A stretch of DNA of 64,000 bases from positions 310,001 to 374,000 of the forward strand of contig NC_091973.1 in NCBI RefSeq assembly GCF_036711975.1, given 5' to 3'. This DNA is from Onthophagus taurus (lineage: Eukaryota > Arthropoda > Insecta > Coleoptera > Scarabaeidae). Below are positions 32,896 through 43,106 of this stretch, in pieces (within the stretch, counting starts at the first letter, position 1; each line of letters begins with the position of its first letter). The position numbers and the translations under genes are program-made. The notes beneath the pieces were generated by a model. That model saw nothing but the letters and a program-made list of their open reading frames with translations. It was not told where the DNA came from and did no database searches.

Positions 32896-35800
32896 TTATT
32901 CCTTCTTTTCTTTTCTCTTCAAAGGTCCCAAAGAAACCGAGTGACTTTCAATGTGGGAGAAATCGTAGTTGGGGAATTTTCTCATAAGTATTTCGTAGAA
33001 TCTTACTTTGTAACAAACCATAGCCACAGCTCCAGGTTCAAGTGATAGTGACTGAAAAAGTAAATGTTGCATTATAATTAATTACAAAAACTTTATTCCG
33101 AGATCGCTTAAAAATTGATACTATTTGACTCAAAACTGGTCAATCCAGAATGGAGAAAGCAGGATTTAATCACATTAAGTCGACGTCGCTTGCGGGCGAG
33201 TCTCCACAATTAATACTATTTGAACTAAAAACTGCTACCTGCTACTTCGTCTATCAAATTTATCAAGTGATTTTTAATTTTGAGTTACAAGTTGAGATTT
33301 GAATTACGAATTTTTTAAAAAATAACATATTTTAGCTCGTAGCTAGTAAAATCAAAAGTTTAAGTGTGGTAATAGAAATGAATCTCACATCGCAAACAAT
33401 AACAATAAGGCCTGTTTTGATTAAGGAGTTCTGTAGTTCCGAACAGTTCTGAATCTTTCCGCACATACGTGTAATATACAATACGTATGCGCAGAAAACT
33501 TGAGAACTGTTCGGAATTACAGAACTCTTGAACCAAAATAGGCCTTATCAGGCCTTATGTTATTGTTTGGTTTTTGAGATTGGAATCTATGACGTTGATT
33601 TATTTCATATATATACTATCTCCTATATCGCTGACTCCCTATCTAAGCAATGAGTGGCGAGCATTTCCATCAAAAGCAGACGGAATGATATATGTTTTGT
33701 CTTTGTCGTGCCTCCACGTCGCGAAGGCGCTTGCGCGAATCGTAAATTTTAAAGAGTTTGAAGTGTTTCGCGCGTATTTTATGCAGCTTTGAAATGGAAT
33801 TATTGTAGATAGTTGACTTTAATTATAAATTATCGTAGATGCATCAAATAAATTAGAATATACAGGATGTCCCACCTAAGTTGCCTCGGTTCATAGCCGA
33901 ATTATGATTGAGTTTTTCAAAAAATGTTTCAAATAAAAGTTGAATCGAATCATATTGTACATATTTTAAAATTAGTGTCAGTAATGGCGGACTTCCGCTT
34001 CTACCGGAAATGGATATCAACTTTGTTATTTTAAATGGAACATCCTGTATATTATTGCATTTTTGGATTCCTCGTGAAATTTCAATGGTACTTTGTTAAG
34101 GATACCTTAGGTCTAACTGGTATCGTTTTTGAATTATATGACGATTTTCGAAAAAAATGACATTTGCAGCATCTTATAAATTTGGCAATATTGCCGAAAC
34201 TGTGAAAGCTAGAAAGATTTGGTTTTTTGTTTTGGATTAACAGTAAAACAGCACACGTTTGCTAATAGAAAATTATGCATTTATATTACGGAGTTCTTAA
34301 GTAGGGATCTGTAATTTTCGAACTTTTTAATCATGGATAACTTAATTTTTTTAAATGGAACAATATACGAGTTTTTGCATAACTGGATGTAAAATTTAAT
34401 TTCCTTTTAGTTTTATACAGTTATCATGGTGTCTATCTTCAACGGTTTTGGAGATATTCCCGATTTTTCAGTTTTTAACGATAGATACGTATTTCGCAGC
34501 GCCGGCCACCTTCCCCTCGCATTTTACCAGGCTTGGGACTTTCAGAAATATTACTGGCATGTTTAAAAAGTGGCCAACAAAATACAACAAGACCACTGGA
34601 AACAAAACACAAATAAACAAACACTATTGCATCAAATGTTCAAAATGTTGTCCGTTTTGTTCACTACATAATAGAAATCGTTTTTGTAAGGAGTTTCGCA
34701 CATTTCTGAGAATTTCTGGTGTGATTTCTTGAAAAGCTCTTACAATGCGTTGACGCATATCGTCAGGAGTAGTTGGTGATGTCTCATAAACCTTGCTTTT
34801 AATGAAACCCCATAAAAAGAAATCGCAAGTGGTAAGATCTGGCGATCTCGGAGGCCATCTAACAGCGGTCCGGAAAGGACACATCCAAATACGGACGTAC
34901 TTGAGCGGTATTGTGCGGTGGAGCACCATCGTGTTGGAACCACATCTACTAACGAATAGCTAGTGGAATATTTTCCAACAGAACGCCCAAACTATTTTCT
35001 AAAAATTCTAAATAAATCCTACCCGTCAAACGTTGATTATGAAAGAAAGGGCCTATGATATGCGTTCCAATGACACCTGCCCAACGTTCACTGACCATCT
35101 GTACTGGCTATGCGTTGCAAGGAATCGATGGGGGTTTGTTGTATTATAATAATGACAATTGTGACGATTCAGAAACCCATTTCAGAAACCCTGCTTTCGC
35201 AATCGCCTTCAGTAATTTCCTGGTGCAACTGGATTCGATACGATGTACCGAAGATTTACTGATGTTTGTCCTCCTACTTATTTCACGCACACTAGATTCT
35301 GCATTTTCTTGCACAGCTAACAATACGTGCAACTGGTTTTCATCCGTAAGTACGGAGTTATTACGGTTGCGCTTAGTACGTTTTACGGATCCAGTATTTG
35401 TAAATCTTTCCAGTTTCTTTCCAGATATTGTTGTGCGTAAAGTCTTGACGCTAACAAAGCGTTCTTGTTACATTCGCCGAGAACGAAAACCATATCGACT
35501 AATTCTTTCCGCGTATGTGACATTTTTAATTATTATGTTAACAAATAATACTTTGAAAACCAGTTCTAATGCGTAGAACACTAATGACAGTTCTAATGCG
35601 TGGAACAGTAATGACAGTTTACCTAGTTTGTTTTCCAAGCCTACTTCAATTTTTAATAGTATTGCAAAGCATCCATTTTATTTTACCAGTCCTAAGCCTA
35701 CTTCGCAATACATATCTATCGTAAAAAACTGAAAAATCGTGAATATCTTCAAAACCGTTGAAGATAGACACCATGATACCTGTATAAAACTGAAAGGAAA

Positions 35801-38800
35801 TTAAATTTTACATCCAGTTATGCAAAAATTGGTATATTGTTCCATTTAAAAAAAATAAGTTATCCATGATTAAAAAGTTCGAAAATTACAGATCCCTACT
35901 TAAGAATTCCGTAATATAAATGCATAATTTTCTATTAGCAAACGTGTGTTCTTTTATTGTTAATCCAAAACAGAAAACCAAATCTTTCTAGCTTTCACAC
36001 TTTCGGCAATATTGCCAAATTTATAAGAAGCTGCAAATGTAATTTTTTTCGAAAATCGTCATATAATTCAAAAACGATACCAGTTAGACCTAAGGTATCC
36101 TTAACAAAGTACCATTGAAATTTCACAAAGAATCCAAAAATGCAATAATATACAATCTGTTCCATTTAAAATAACAAAGTTGATATCCATTTCCGGTAGA
36201 AGCGGAAGTCCGCCATTACTGAAACTAATTTTAAAATATGTACAATATGATTCGATTCAACTTTTATCTGGAACATTTTTTGAAAAACTCAATCATAATT
36301 CGGCTATGGACCGAGGCAACTTAGGTGGGACACCTGTATGTACTTTTGTGTGAAATTGACGTGGAATATTGCTTTAAATATCAACTTTATGTAGGTTGTT
36401 CATTAAACATTATATTCTTTACTTTTAACAAATTTTCTTCACTTTCTTAACAAATAATAATTACATTTTAAATTGCTTAGTCCTAAAATATTTTAATAAT
36501 TATGTTATTATACACATGAAACCTATAATATACATAACTGAATATTTAGATTTTAGGTTATGTTTATGTCAAACATTTATTTGGTGTTTTATAAACATCA
36601 AGGTCATCAGCTGCTATTAATTTTTAATTCACCGTCCAATAAGATAAAAGCGTACTCACCACGTGTTCACGCATGTCTCTTGTGTAGACGGGGGCACGAC
36701 AGAGACAGATATATATATATCTGCACTCTAGTGTTTACACTCTTTTGCTGCCTTAGTCAGCGATATAGGAGATAGTATATATATGATTTATTTATTAATT
36801 AAATACTTTCACGTTGAATAATTAATGAATTAAAGGAATTAAAACAGTTAAAATAATACTTGAACTAAAAGGTAAGGTAAACCATAAACTTAATTGAATA
36901 AGTTTGTGAGGTTATGTTTGTAAAACTTTTAAACGATAATAAATTTTAATTCATAATAATTAAAACTTACCGAATAATATGAATAAGCATTCATTAAGGC
37001 GTGCATCAAATCAAAAACAAATTCATTAATATATTCGTATGTTGCAGAAGTTACTTTTTTCCGAATCGTCTTTATACTTGCGGGAACCATAACTGTATCA
37101 ATGGATCCAGTGTAAGCTAACAGCGTATTCAACTCGTCGGTTTCAAAAGTGTCCAATACTTCTTCGAGAGTGACGTATCCCGCCATGGTAAGTCCTCCAC
37201 CTTCGATTTCAAAAACTTTTTCAGGTTTGAATGCACGTGCAACTTGTCCAGCTGCAGCTAAATTCGAGAGATCTTGATCTGGAACTCTTGCTTGTGGGAT
37301 TACTATTCGAGACTCGGTTCTTTGTGGGAAGTGTACGACTGGGTTTTGTGGCGTATTTAGCTCGAACGGTGCGAACGATTCTAAATTTTGTTCCAATATT
37401 TCTTGTATTCCCGGCTCATTAGGAATATGTACACTGGGTTGTGGAGGTGGCACACTCACAGATGGAGGTGGCGTTGATTGAAACGTATTATACACTGAAA
37501 TTTTATTATTGTAGAATAAGGTTGTAGATTATGAAATGTGATACTCACTATAACGAGATAATTCTTCGAAATAAACCGGATCACCGTAAGGAGGGATGTT
37601 GCCGCTACCGGATTCTTCGACATAAGGGACGGTTTGATCGTTACCAGAGGATTGACCATAAAGAGATGGGTCGATGTAAGGAGAGGGATCGACATAATGC
37701 AAGGAATCACCATATGTAAGGTTTTGATCATATTGAGAAAGTTCTCCATAATGAGAAGAGGTTGCATCATACTGAGAGGTTGATGGCTGCGACATGTGCA
37801 TCCATGAATTGTCTTGCGGGAGAGGTTGGAAGGTGTTATAACTTAAATCTGAATGTCTTCTGAAAGGAATGGATTCATCCTTTTTAACTAAATCTTGTTC
37901 TGGAACTGCACCAGCATAGCTCATGCCGCTGGAACTTGACGAACTAGAATCTGTTCTTTTGTGTTGATTGTAAGCTTTTAATACTGTGATATCTGTATCC
38001 TTATTTTCTTCCGGTACATCTAAACGGTTTGGTTCTTCACTCTCAGGTTCGTTTTGGTTATCTTTTGAGTGTGCAGATTCGTTATCCGAAATATTTTTAA
38101 AAATTGATAATGTGTGAAGAAGATCACCAGTACCCATCGAGCCAAGCAAACTTTGAGGAATTGGTAGACCAAATTGGTCCACATACTGTTGTTCAACATA
38201 TTGCTGGTTTGCAAGTTGCGGGTCAACAGATTGCTGGGGTGTTGGATAATTTATTGCCGAACTCACAGGAGGTGTCTCTTGTTGCTCCTCATTCCAAGCC
38301 CTCTGATACTGCATTTGTGCTTCGACAGTATTATTTATTAAGCAGAACATGCGCATAAGAAAATATGTTAAGTCCCTGCTACTCCCTTCCCACTGTTGGA
38401 AGCAACGACTAAATCCGCAGCCCAAGGCTCTTTCGACGTTTCCTAAAGATCCTGGGCGAAAACCAACATATTGTCGCAACAAGTTCCACGTATTAATCAA
38501 ACGAATAAATGCATATATAAAATCTTTGGTTATCCAAGATAACCCCTATTTTTATAAATAAAGTATAAAAAAAAATAAAATTAAAAAAAAATTAAATTTT
38601 GAAACAATAATGAAATATTAAATTAAAAATATGGATTACCTGCGTATGAATATTAGATATATTGTTATTCGGTAAAAGAATATCACAGCGCGTGTTAGCA
38701 CATAAACTTTGAATATTTTTAAAGCACGGACGCATTCGATTTTTGCGTGCAATTTCTTCAGCAACTCGACAACCGTACTCTAATAATTTTAGAAACTCGT

Positions 38801-39849
38801 CTGGTGATATATCAGCTAATTCTCGGAGATCTCCAGTTCCCTACATGATCATAATCATTTTTATATAAAAATACATATACAATGTGTTTGATACTTGGGC
38901 AGATTATTTCTTCTATCACGACTTTATGGAAGAAATAATCTAGGCCGACTTCGAAGACGTCGGCCACCCCAAGTATTGTTCATAATAACAGAATATTAAA
39001 TATGGAGTAACGTTTTGTCGTATCTCCAACGATAATCAAGATATCTGTTGTGACAGCTAAAATCACACTGTATAATAGATAAAATAAAAGTTAACCTCTA
39101 ACAAATGTCTTAAATAAGCTGGCAGTCGCTCTTCGAACGATTGTACTTGCAGCTCTTCCCCCTCATTCGTTATTTCACGAATATTACATCTAGATAATTT
39201 CTCTTGTACCGTCCTAACAGCCATTGGGGTACTTTGCAAAGCTGGTTGCGACTCATATTCGCGAAGTAGACGTTGAGCTTGTTCTTGACGTGACGCTTGG
39301 TCCGTTACCTGAGTGTCTGAACGTACGCATTCCGGATAATACTGATGATATAGGACTAAAAAAAAATTATAATTCGGGAATAAAGAGACTAACTTATACT
39401 TAATTACTTACAAGGATTCGGCAGCTATAAAAAATATAGAAAGTGAGTAAAATTCATTGAATGAATTGGATCGAAAAATGACTTACAAAGGTAAAATTAT
39501 GGCTTGGATGACTACCAAATGGCGGTTGTGGTCTTGGTTGTAAAACGAATTGCGGACGTTGTACCATCAGAGTTTGTTGATACGGACGTTGAAATTGTAT
39601 AAGCGGCAGTTGGGCACGTTGCGGGCTATGCGGAAAGACTAGCCGAGGAACACTTTGCATAAATTGTTGATTGCGCAATGGAAATTGAACTGGTCGTTCT
39701 GGCCGTATGGGGAAAAATGGAACTTGTAATCTAGCTTCTGAACGTGATTGCGTAGGATGACTAGGTGTTCCGGGCCGAACATTTCCCGGTTGATTCGCCG
39801 CTTGATTCGCTGCTGCACGTTTTTTCTGCTTATTTTTTTTGCCACCCAT
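32896..39849 (-). CDS. Unrecognised 837-residue protein with Pro/Gln-rich start and Tyr-rich linker
   Basis: Seven exons join in phase on the minus strand: 39487-39849, 39412-39424 (13 bases), 39096-39355, 38640-38840, 37549-38545, 36971-37494 and 32896-33051. I do not recognise the family. Residues 1-16 are basic (MGGKKNKQKKRAAA). Residues 17-121 are Pro/Gln/Arg-rich. About 134-330 look folded and mainly helical, with conserved-looking Cys and Trp (CFKNIQSLCANTRC, LGCGFSRCFQQWEGSSR). About 335-545 are polar, with a Ser run and regularly spaced Tyr-Asp/Pro motifs. About 650-825 look helical again (YVTLEEVLDTFETDELNTLL, PNYDFSHIESHSVSLG), followed by a Lys-rich tail. No signal peptide or membrane segment is seen, so a cytoplasmic or nuclear protein is likely. 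The last intron is 3.9 kb because of transposon insertions. Confidence 0.78.
33393..33570. repeat. Fold-back element of ~178 bp
   Basis: A long imperfect palindrome: the left side reads CAAACAATAACAATAAGGCC and continues to GTTCTGTAGTTCCGAACAGT. The right side is its diverged reverse complement, with a duplicated AGGCCTTAT block. The arms are about 75 bases and the loop about 20. This is a MITE-like or fold-back relic without coding capacity. Confidence 0.7.
33605..36786. repeat. 31-base inverted repeats flanking the mariner-type element
   Basis: CATATATATACTATCTCCTA followed by TATCGCTGACT occurs at about 33,605-33,635 and inverted at about 36,756-36,786. Weaker inverted similarity continues inwards (TGTCxxTGTCGTGCC near 33,702-33,718 and near 36,688-36,705). 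This suggests an older element of about 700 bases into which the mariner-type copy inserted. Alternatively both are scattered copies of one short repeat. Confidence 0.5.
33863..36336 (-). mobile_element. Tc1/mariner-type DNA transposon with ~635-bp terminal inverted repeats
   Basis: Length 2,474 bases, bordered by TA at 33861-33862 and 36337-36338. The terminal inverted repeats are very long, about 33,863-34,500 and 35,702-36,336, starting CAGGATGTCCCACCTAAGTT and CAGGTGTCCCACCTAAGTT. They are highly similar over most of their length. The minus strand codes for the transposase between them. ELVDMVFVLGECNKNALLAS and SSVREISRRTNISKSSVHRI mark the helix-turn-helix part, and WPPRSPDLTTCDFFLWGFIK with a C-terminal FLLCSEQNGQHFEHLM marks the catalytic part. 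The reading frame is interrupted by stops and frame changes (for example after ERNWKDLQILDP), so the enzyme is probably inactive although the ends look whole. Confidence 0.88.
38891..38977. repeat. Hairpin with CTTCGAAGACGTCGGCC core in intron 3 of the 837-residue gene
   Basis: The outer arms ATACTTGGG and CCCCAAGTAT enclose a second hairpin (GATTATTTCTTC with GAAGAAATAATC) and a GGCCGACTTCGAAGACGTCGGCC palindrome-like core. The same core occurs twice near the right end of the window (63,758-63,786 and 63,875-63,899), so it belongs to a dispersed family. Confidence 0.6.
39010..39073. mobile_element. MITE copy B (half element)
   Basis: TATCTCCAACGATAATCAAG, then ATATCTGTTGTGACAGCTAA and AATCACACTGTA, match the right half of copies A and C. 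The left half is missing. It lies in intron 3 of the 837-residue gene. Confidence 0.55.
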
Positions 39850-41081
39850 TTTTTAGTTGTAATTTTCACCACTCATTATACTAGAAGAATAAATTGAACT
39901 TGCTCAAGCTATTCACCAATTAGTTTCGGAACGATTATTCAAAATTGGAAGTTATTCAATAATTCATCAGTTAAAGACAGAAAATTATTTCGAATTAATT
40001 TTAAACCAACTCAAAACTACATGGCTACCGATTGGCACGTCATATTCGTTACGTGTAAAAAAAGCAAACTAAAAAGCGCGCCAATTTCGAAAAAAGATCA
40101 TCGAAAGTTCAACATAACCTAACTTTTTTCGCCCGATTTTTTACTACCTAATTACATCCCATAAATTGAATAAAACCAAAAAATTTTTAGTGAAGATCGA
40201 TAATTACCTTACAAATAACGTTTTTACCCCGAATTATTCCAAACGATCCAATTTAAAACCACAAAAATCACTAAAATTTTGATTATGATAAAATATGGCG
40301 TCCGTTGTAATGGCGACCAATAATAATTGATTAACATAACCTAAATTTTAACGGTTATTTGTATTAAACTCCTCGTTTTGTTATTAAAAATCGTGATTTA
40401 CCTTATAAACGCCGTTTTTAACTGAAATTTTCCCAAAAAATTGCTTTTGAATACCAAAAAAAGTGGAATTTTGTTACCCGGAAAACATGGCGTCCGTTCT
40501 GTTCCGCCCGAACGTTTTTGTACCCGTTACTAATATTTACACACAATTATTTCGAAAATAAATCAATAAAAATCGTTCCTTACCTTATAAGTGATGATTT
40601 AGAGTTGAATTCTCCTCTCCCAAACTCCTTTTCCCGCACAAAACTTTGAAAATTTCTGGACGGAAAATTCGTACAATGCGTTCGTGTAACGATGTATTCG
40701 GCCGGTAAGTTAGATAACCGAAATTTTATAACAAACTTATGTTCTAAAATTTAATTCTTTTCATTATTTAATCGAATTTATAAAAAGAATAATGAAATGA
40801 ATGTGGTTATTAACATTTTATGTTGTTATTGTGAAAATAAATTGAAAATAAAAATATTATTTGACATAACCTAAAATTTATCATCCGCCATGTTTTTAAG
40901 AGTCAAATCAAGATTAATTAATAAAAATCGTTTTTGACTTTACAAAGAGATTTTTAACTTGAAATCTTTGATGAAAATTCTATTAACACTAAACTGAAAT
41001 TAATGTGAATGGGAAAGAAAAATGAAAATAAAAATGTTTAAAACACAATTTATTTAAATAAAATTACCTATAATTTAATTC
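39850..41081. other. Intergenic DNA with a degenerate tandem repeat
   Basis: The first few hundred bases hold the promoter of the 837-residue gene. From about 40,190 to 40,960 there are three to four diverged units of roughly 190 bases, each with AAAAATCG, TTACCTTATA and GTTTTTAACTGAAATT-like words; two carry ATGGCGTCCGTT. No coding exon is seen. The sequence after about 40,990 is the 3' flank of the DM4/DM12 gene. Confidence 0.5.
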
Positions 41082-41897
41082 TTAATTATTTGAATTTTCC
41101 ATCCAACTTATAAGATCTAAGAAGCTAACCGTACAATTTTTCTTATACTCATCACAATTGTTTACTGTAGCACCGTGAACTTCCGCTTTTTCATAAATCA
41201 AATCGATTCCGTTATTAATCGACGTTGAAGGACTAAATAAAAATTTGTTTAAAATAATTTAATTTTATTACCAGGCTTAAAATGTTCTTACGTAAATACA
41301 ACATGAAAAATGTTTCCTAAAACCCCATTGGTTTCTGTTATGCTATGCAAAGCTGTTTCGCATATTAATCTTAATAGACAAGGCCTCCCTTTGTATCCAT
41401 GACTAAAATGAAATTAAAAACAAATTGGTAACAAAAAAAATGATTTTTAATCTTACGATTCTAATTTAGACTCCATCGCATCATAAATCAATTTTCTATC
41501 GACACCTTTAAACATTTTCTTTTTGGTTTTTGTTGTTTCAATAACATTATTGTCTTTAGCTTCCTTTTTTTCGTCTTTATCTCCACTTCTTACACTATTT
41601 CTTTCAATAATAGGTGGATAAACATCTTGCGTTACATTGTAAGGGAGAAGGTAATTAGCTTCGAAATTATAAGCGACGTAAACGCTTTTATTTGGAATAT
41701 CTAAAGGAATGGCTAAAGCTAAAAATAACTAAAATTTTTTTATTTAATTTAATTATTTTATTATAATTTAATTAACATACCCCCATACTACTTCCAGGTG
41801 GAAAATGAAACTTCCAGTTGTAAAACGTAAATTCACCCACTTCGTGCGTAGGAAATATTAAAACCGATATACAAAAGATTAAAAAATATACGTTCAT
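41082..41897 (-). CDS. DM4/DM12-family insect secreted protein
   Basis: Four exons on the minus strand: 41781-41897, 41457-41728, 41292-41402 and about 41082-41232 (the last boundary may be off by a base), giving about 216 residues. A signal peptide begins MNVYFLIFCISVLIF. The family pattern is present: an N-terminal FTFYNWKFHFPPGSSMG segment, LALAIPLDIP and VYVAYNFEANYLLP. A central Lys/Asp-rich linker follows, then RKLIYDAMESKL, GRPCLLRLICE and two further Cys (NNCDEY, KKNC). These proteins are common in insects, usually of unknown function, extracellular and disulfide-bonded. It is divergent from REV7, with only 254 bases between start codons. Confidence 0.85.
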
Positions 41898-42151
41898 TTT
41901 AGTGGGAAATTAATAAAATAAGTTTACTCCTGGTTTAAGCACGTATTTATTACGCTTTAGTTGTAACGGTTTTATATTCTCTTAACAAATTAGTGTTAAA
42001 TAATCACAGTTAAATACTAACCTTTTAAGCAAACACTCTTGATGACTTAATTTTGTAACAAGAATTTAAAACGAAACTATATTCTCAATTACTAATTATT
42101 ATTTTCCTTTCTAGCATTTTTCTTTAATCATCGCTAAAAAGAAGAAAAACC
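41898..42151. promoter_or_regulatory. Shared bidirectional promoter region
   Basis: 254 bases between the divergent start codons of the DM4/DM12 gene and REV7. It is AT-rich, with no clear TATA box on either strand. The short distance means both genes must start here. Confidence 0.5.
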
Positions 42152-42974
42152 ATGCCAGGAGAAGAAAGCAGTAAAAATGTTAATAAATTAATTTATAATC
42201 CAAATAAAAAAATTGTTTTAGCGATCCATCAACTGTTATGCGAATTCTTCGAAGTAATCATCCACAACATCTTATATAGACGACACGTTTACCCAAAATC
42301 GATATTTATTAAAACCAAATCATACGGAATCCCAGCGTTTCAATCGATTCATCCGCAATTAAACGAATACATTTTAGAAACGTTAAAAGTGGTTTTATTC
42401 CATTTAAAAAATAAAACCCTTAAAACGCTCATTATCACAATCGCAACCGGAAAAGTATTTTTGGAACGATACGTCATCAATCTCCTTGAAATTAAAGAGT
42501 ACGCAACGAACGATTTATATCAATCTTTGGAGGGCGTTTTTAAAAAGTTTTGTTTAAAAATTGAAACTGCCATCGAGAGTTTAAATAATGTTCCTAAGGA
42601 TCCCGGATTTCTCATTCATTTAGAAGTTACCAATCATGGGATGATTGTTTTTAATGAATCACCAGAATATTCGGTAATTAACAACTTTTTACTTGAATTT
42701 CCTGTATTAATTTCTATTATAAATAAGGTTTCAGATATTTTGGGGATACTTAACTTTTATTTAGAAGTCTGCACTTCGCCCAGTAATCTAATTCATAAAG
42801 AATTCATTAAAATTTTTTTTGTTACAGCATTTTCCTTGGTACAGCGACAACTTAAACGATGAATCATCAGAAATAATCCCAATATATAATTTTGAATCTG
42901 AAAATATAAAATTGGATATGGTTGTGGAAAAAAATGTTCTCGATTTAAATCATCATGAATCTTTTATAAGTTAG
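42152..42974 (+). CDS. MAD2L2: REV7 / MAD2L2 (HORMA-domain subunit of DNA polymerase zeta)
   Basis: Two exons, 42152-42673 and 42828-42974, join in phase to give 222 residues, close to the 211 of human MAD2L2. The HORMA domain starts at about residue 20 (LAIHQLLCEFFEVIIHNILY) and continues with RRHVYP and YILETLKVVLFHL. The short second exon gives the C-terminal seat-belt part (HFPWYSD, then IIPIYNF). REV7 is the non-catalytic subunit of polymerase zeta with Rev3 and an adaptor in translesion synthesis and the shieldin complex. Reading on past 42,673 without splicing stays open to 42,862 but loses the FPW segment, so the spliced model is preferred. It converges on MPND, with 132 bases between stop codons. 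Confidence 0.85.
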
Positions 42975-43106
42975 GAAATTATACACAAAATTTGTATGTA
43001 CAATCTTTTAATCTCATCATATAAAATATAATGCTTAATATAAACATATAATTGTAAACGCAAAAAAATAAATACATGATTTAAAAAAATTCGTTATTTT
43101 TTTTAA

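Larger units (their letters stand above)
33052..36970 (-). other. Last intron of the 837-residue gene, filled with mobile DNA
   Basis: The intron runs from the donor after TATTATTCG (exon 6) to the acceptor before exon 7. It contains a fold-back at 33,393-33,570, a pair of 31-base inverted repeats at 33,605-33,635 and about 36,756-36,786, and between them the 2.47-kb mariner-type element. The remaining sequence is AT-rich without features. Confidence 0.6.

Noticed and set aside
42674-42862. Continuation of the REV7 frame without splicing
   Set aside because: It lacks the HFPW seat-belt segment that the spliced second exon supplies, and GTAATT at 42,674 with CAG at 42,825-42,827 fits an intron.
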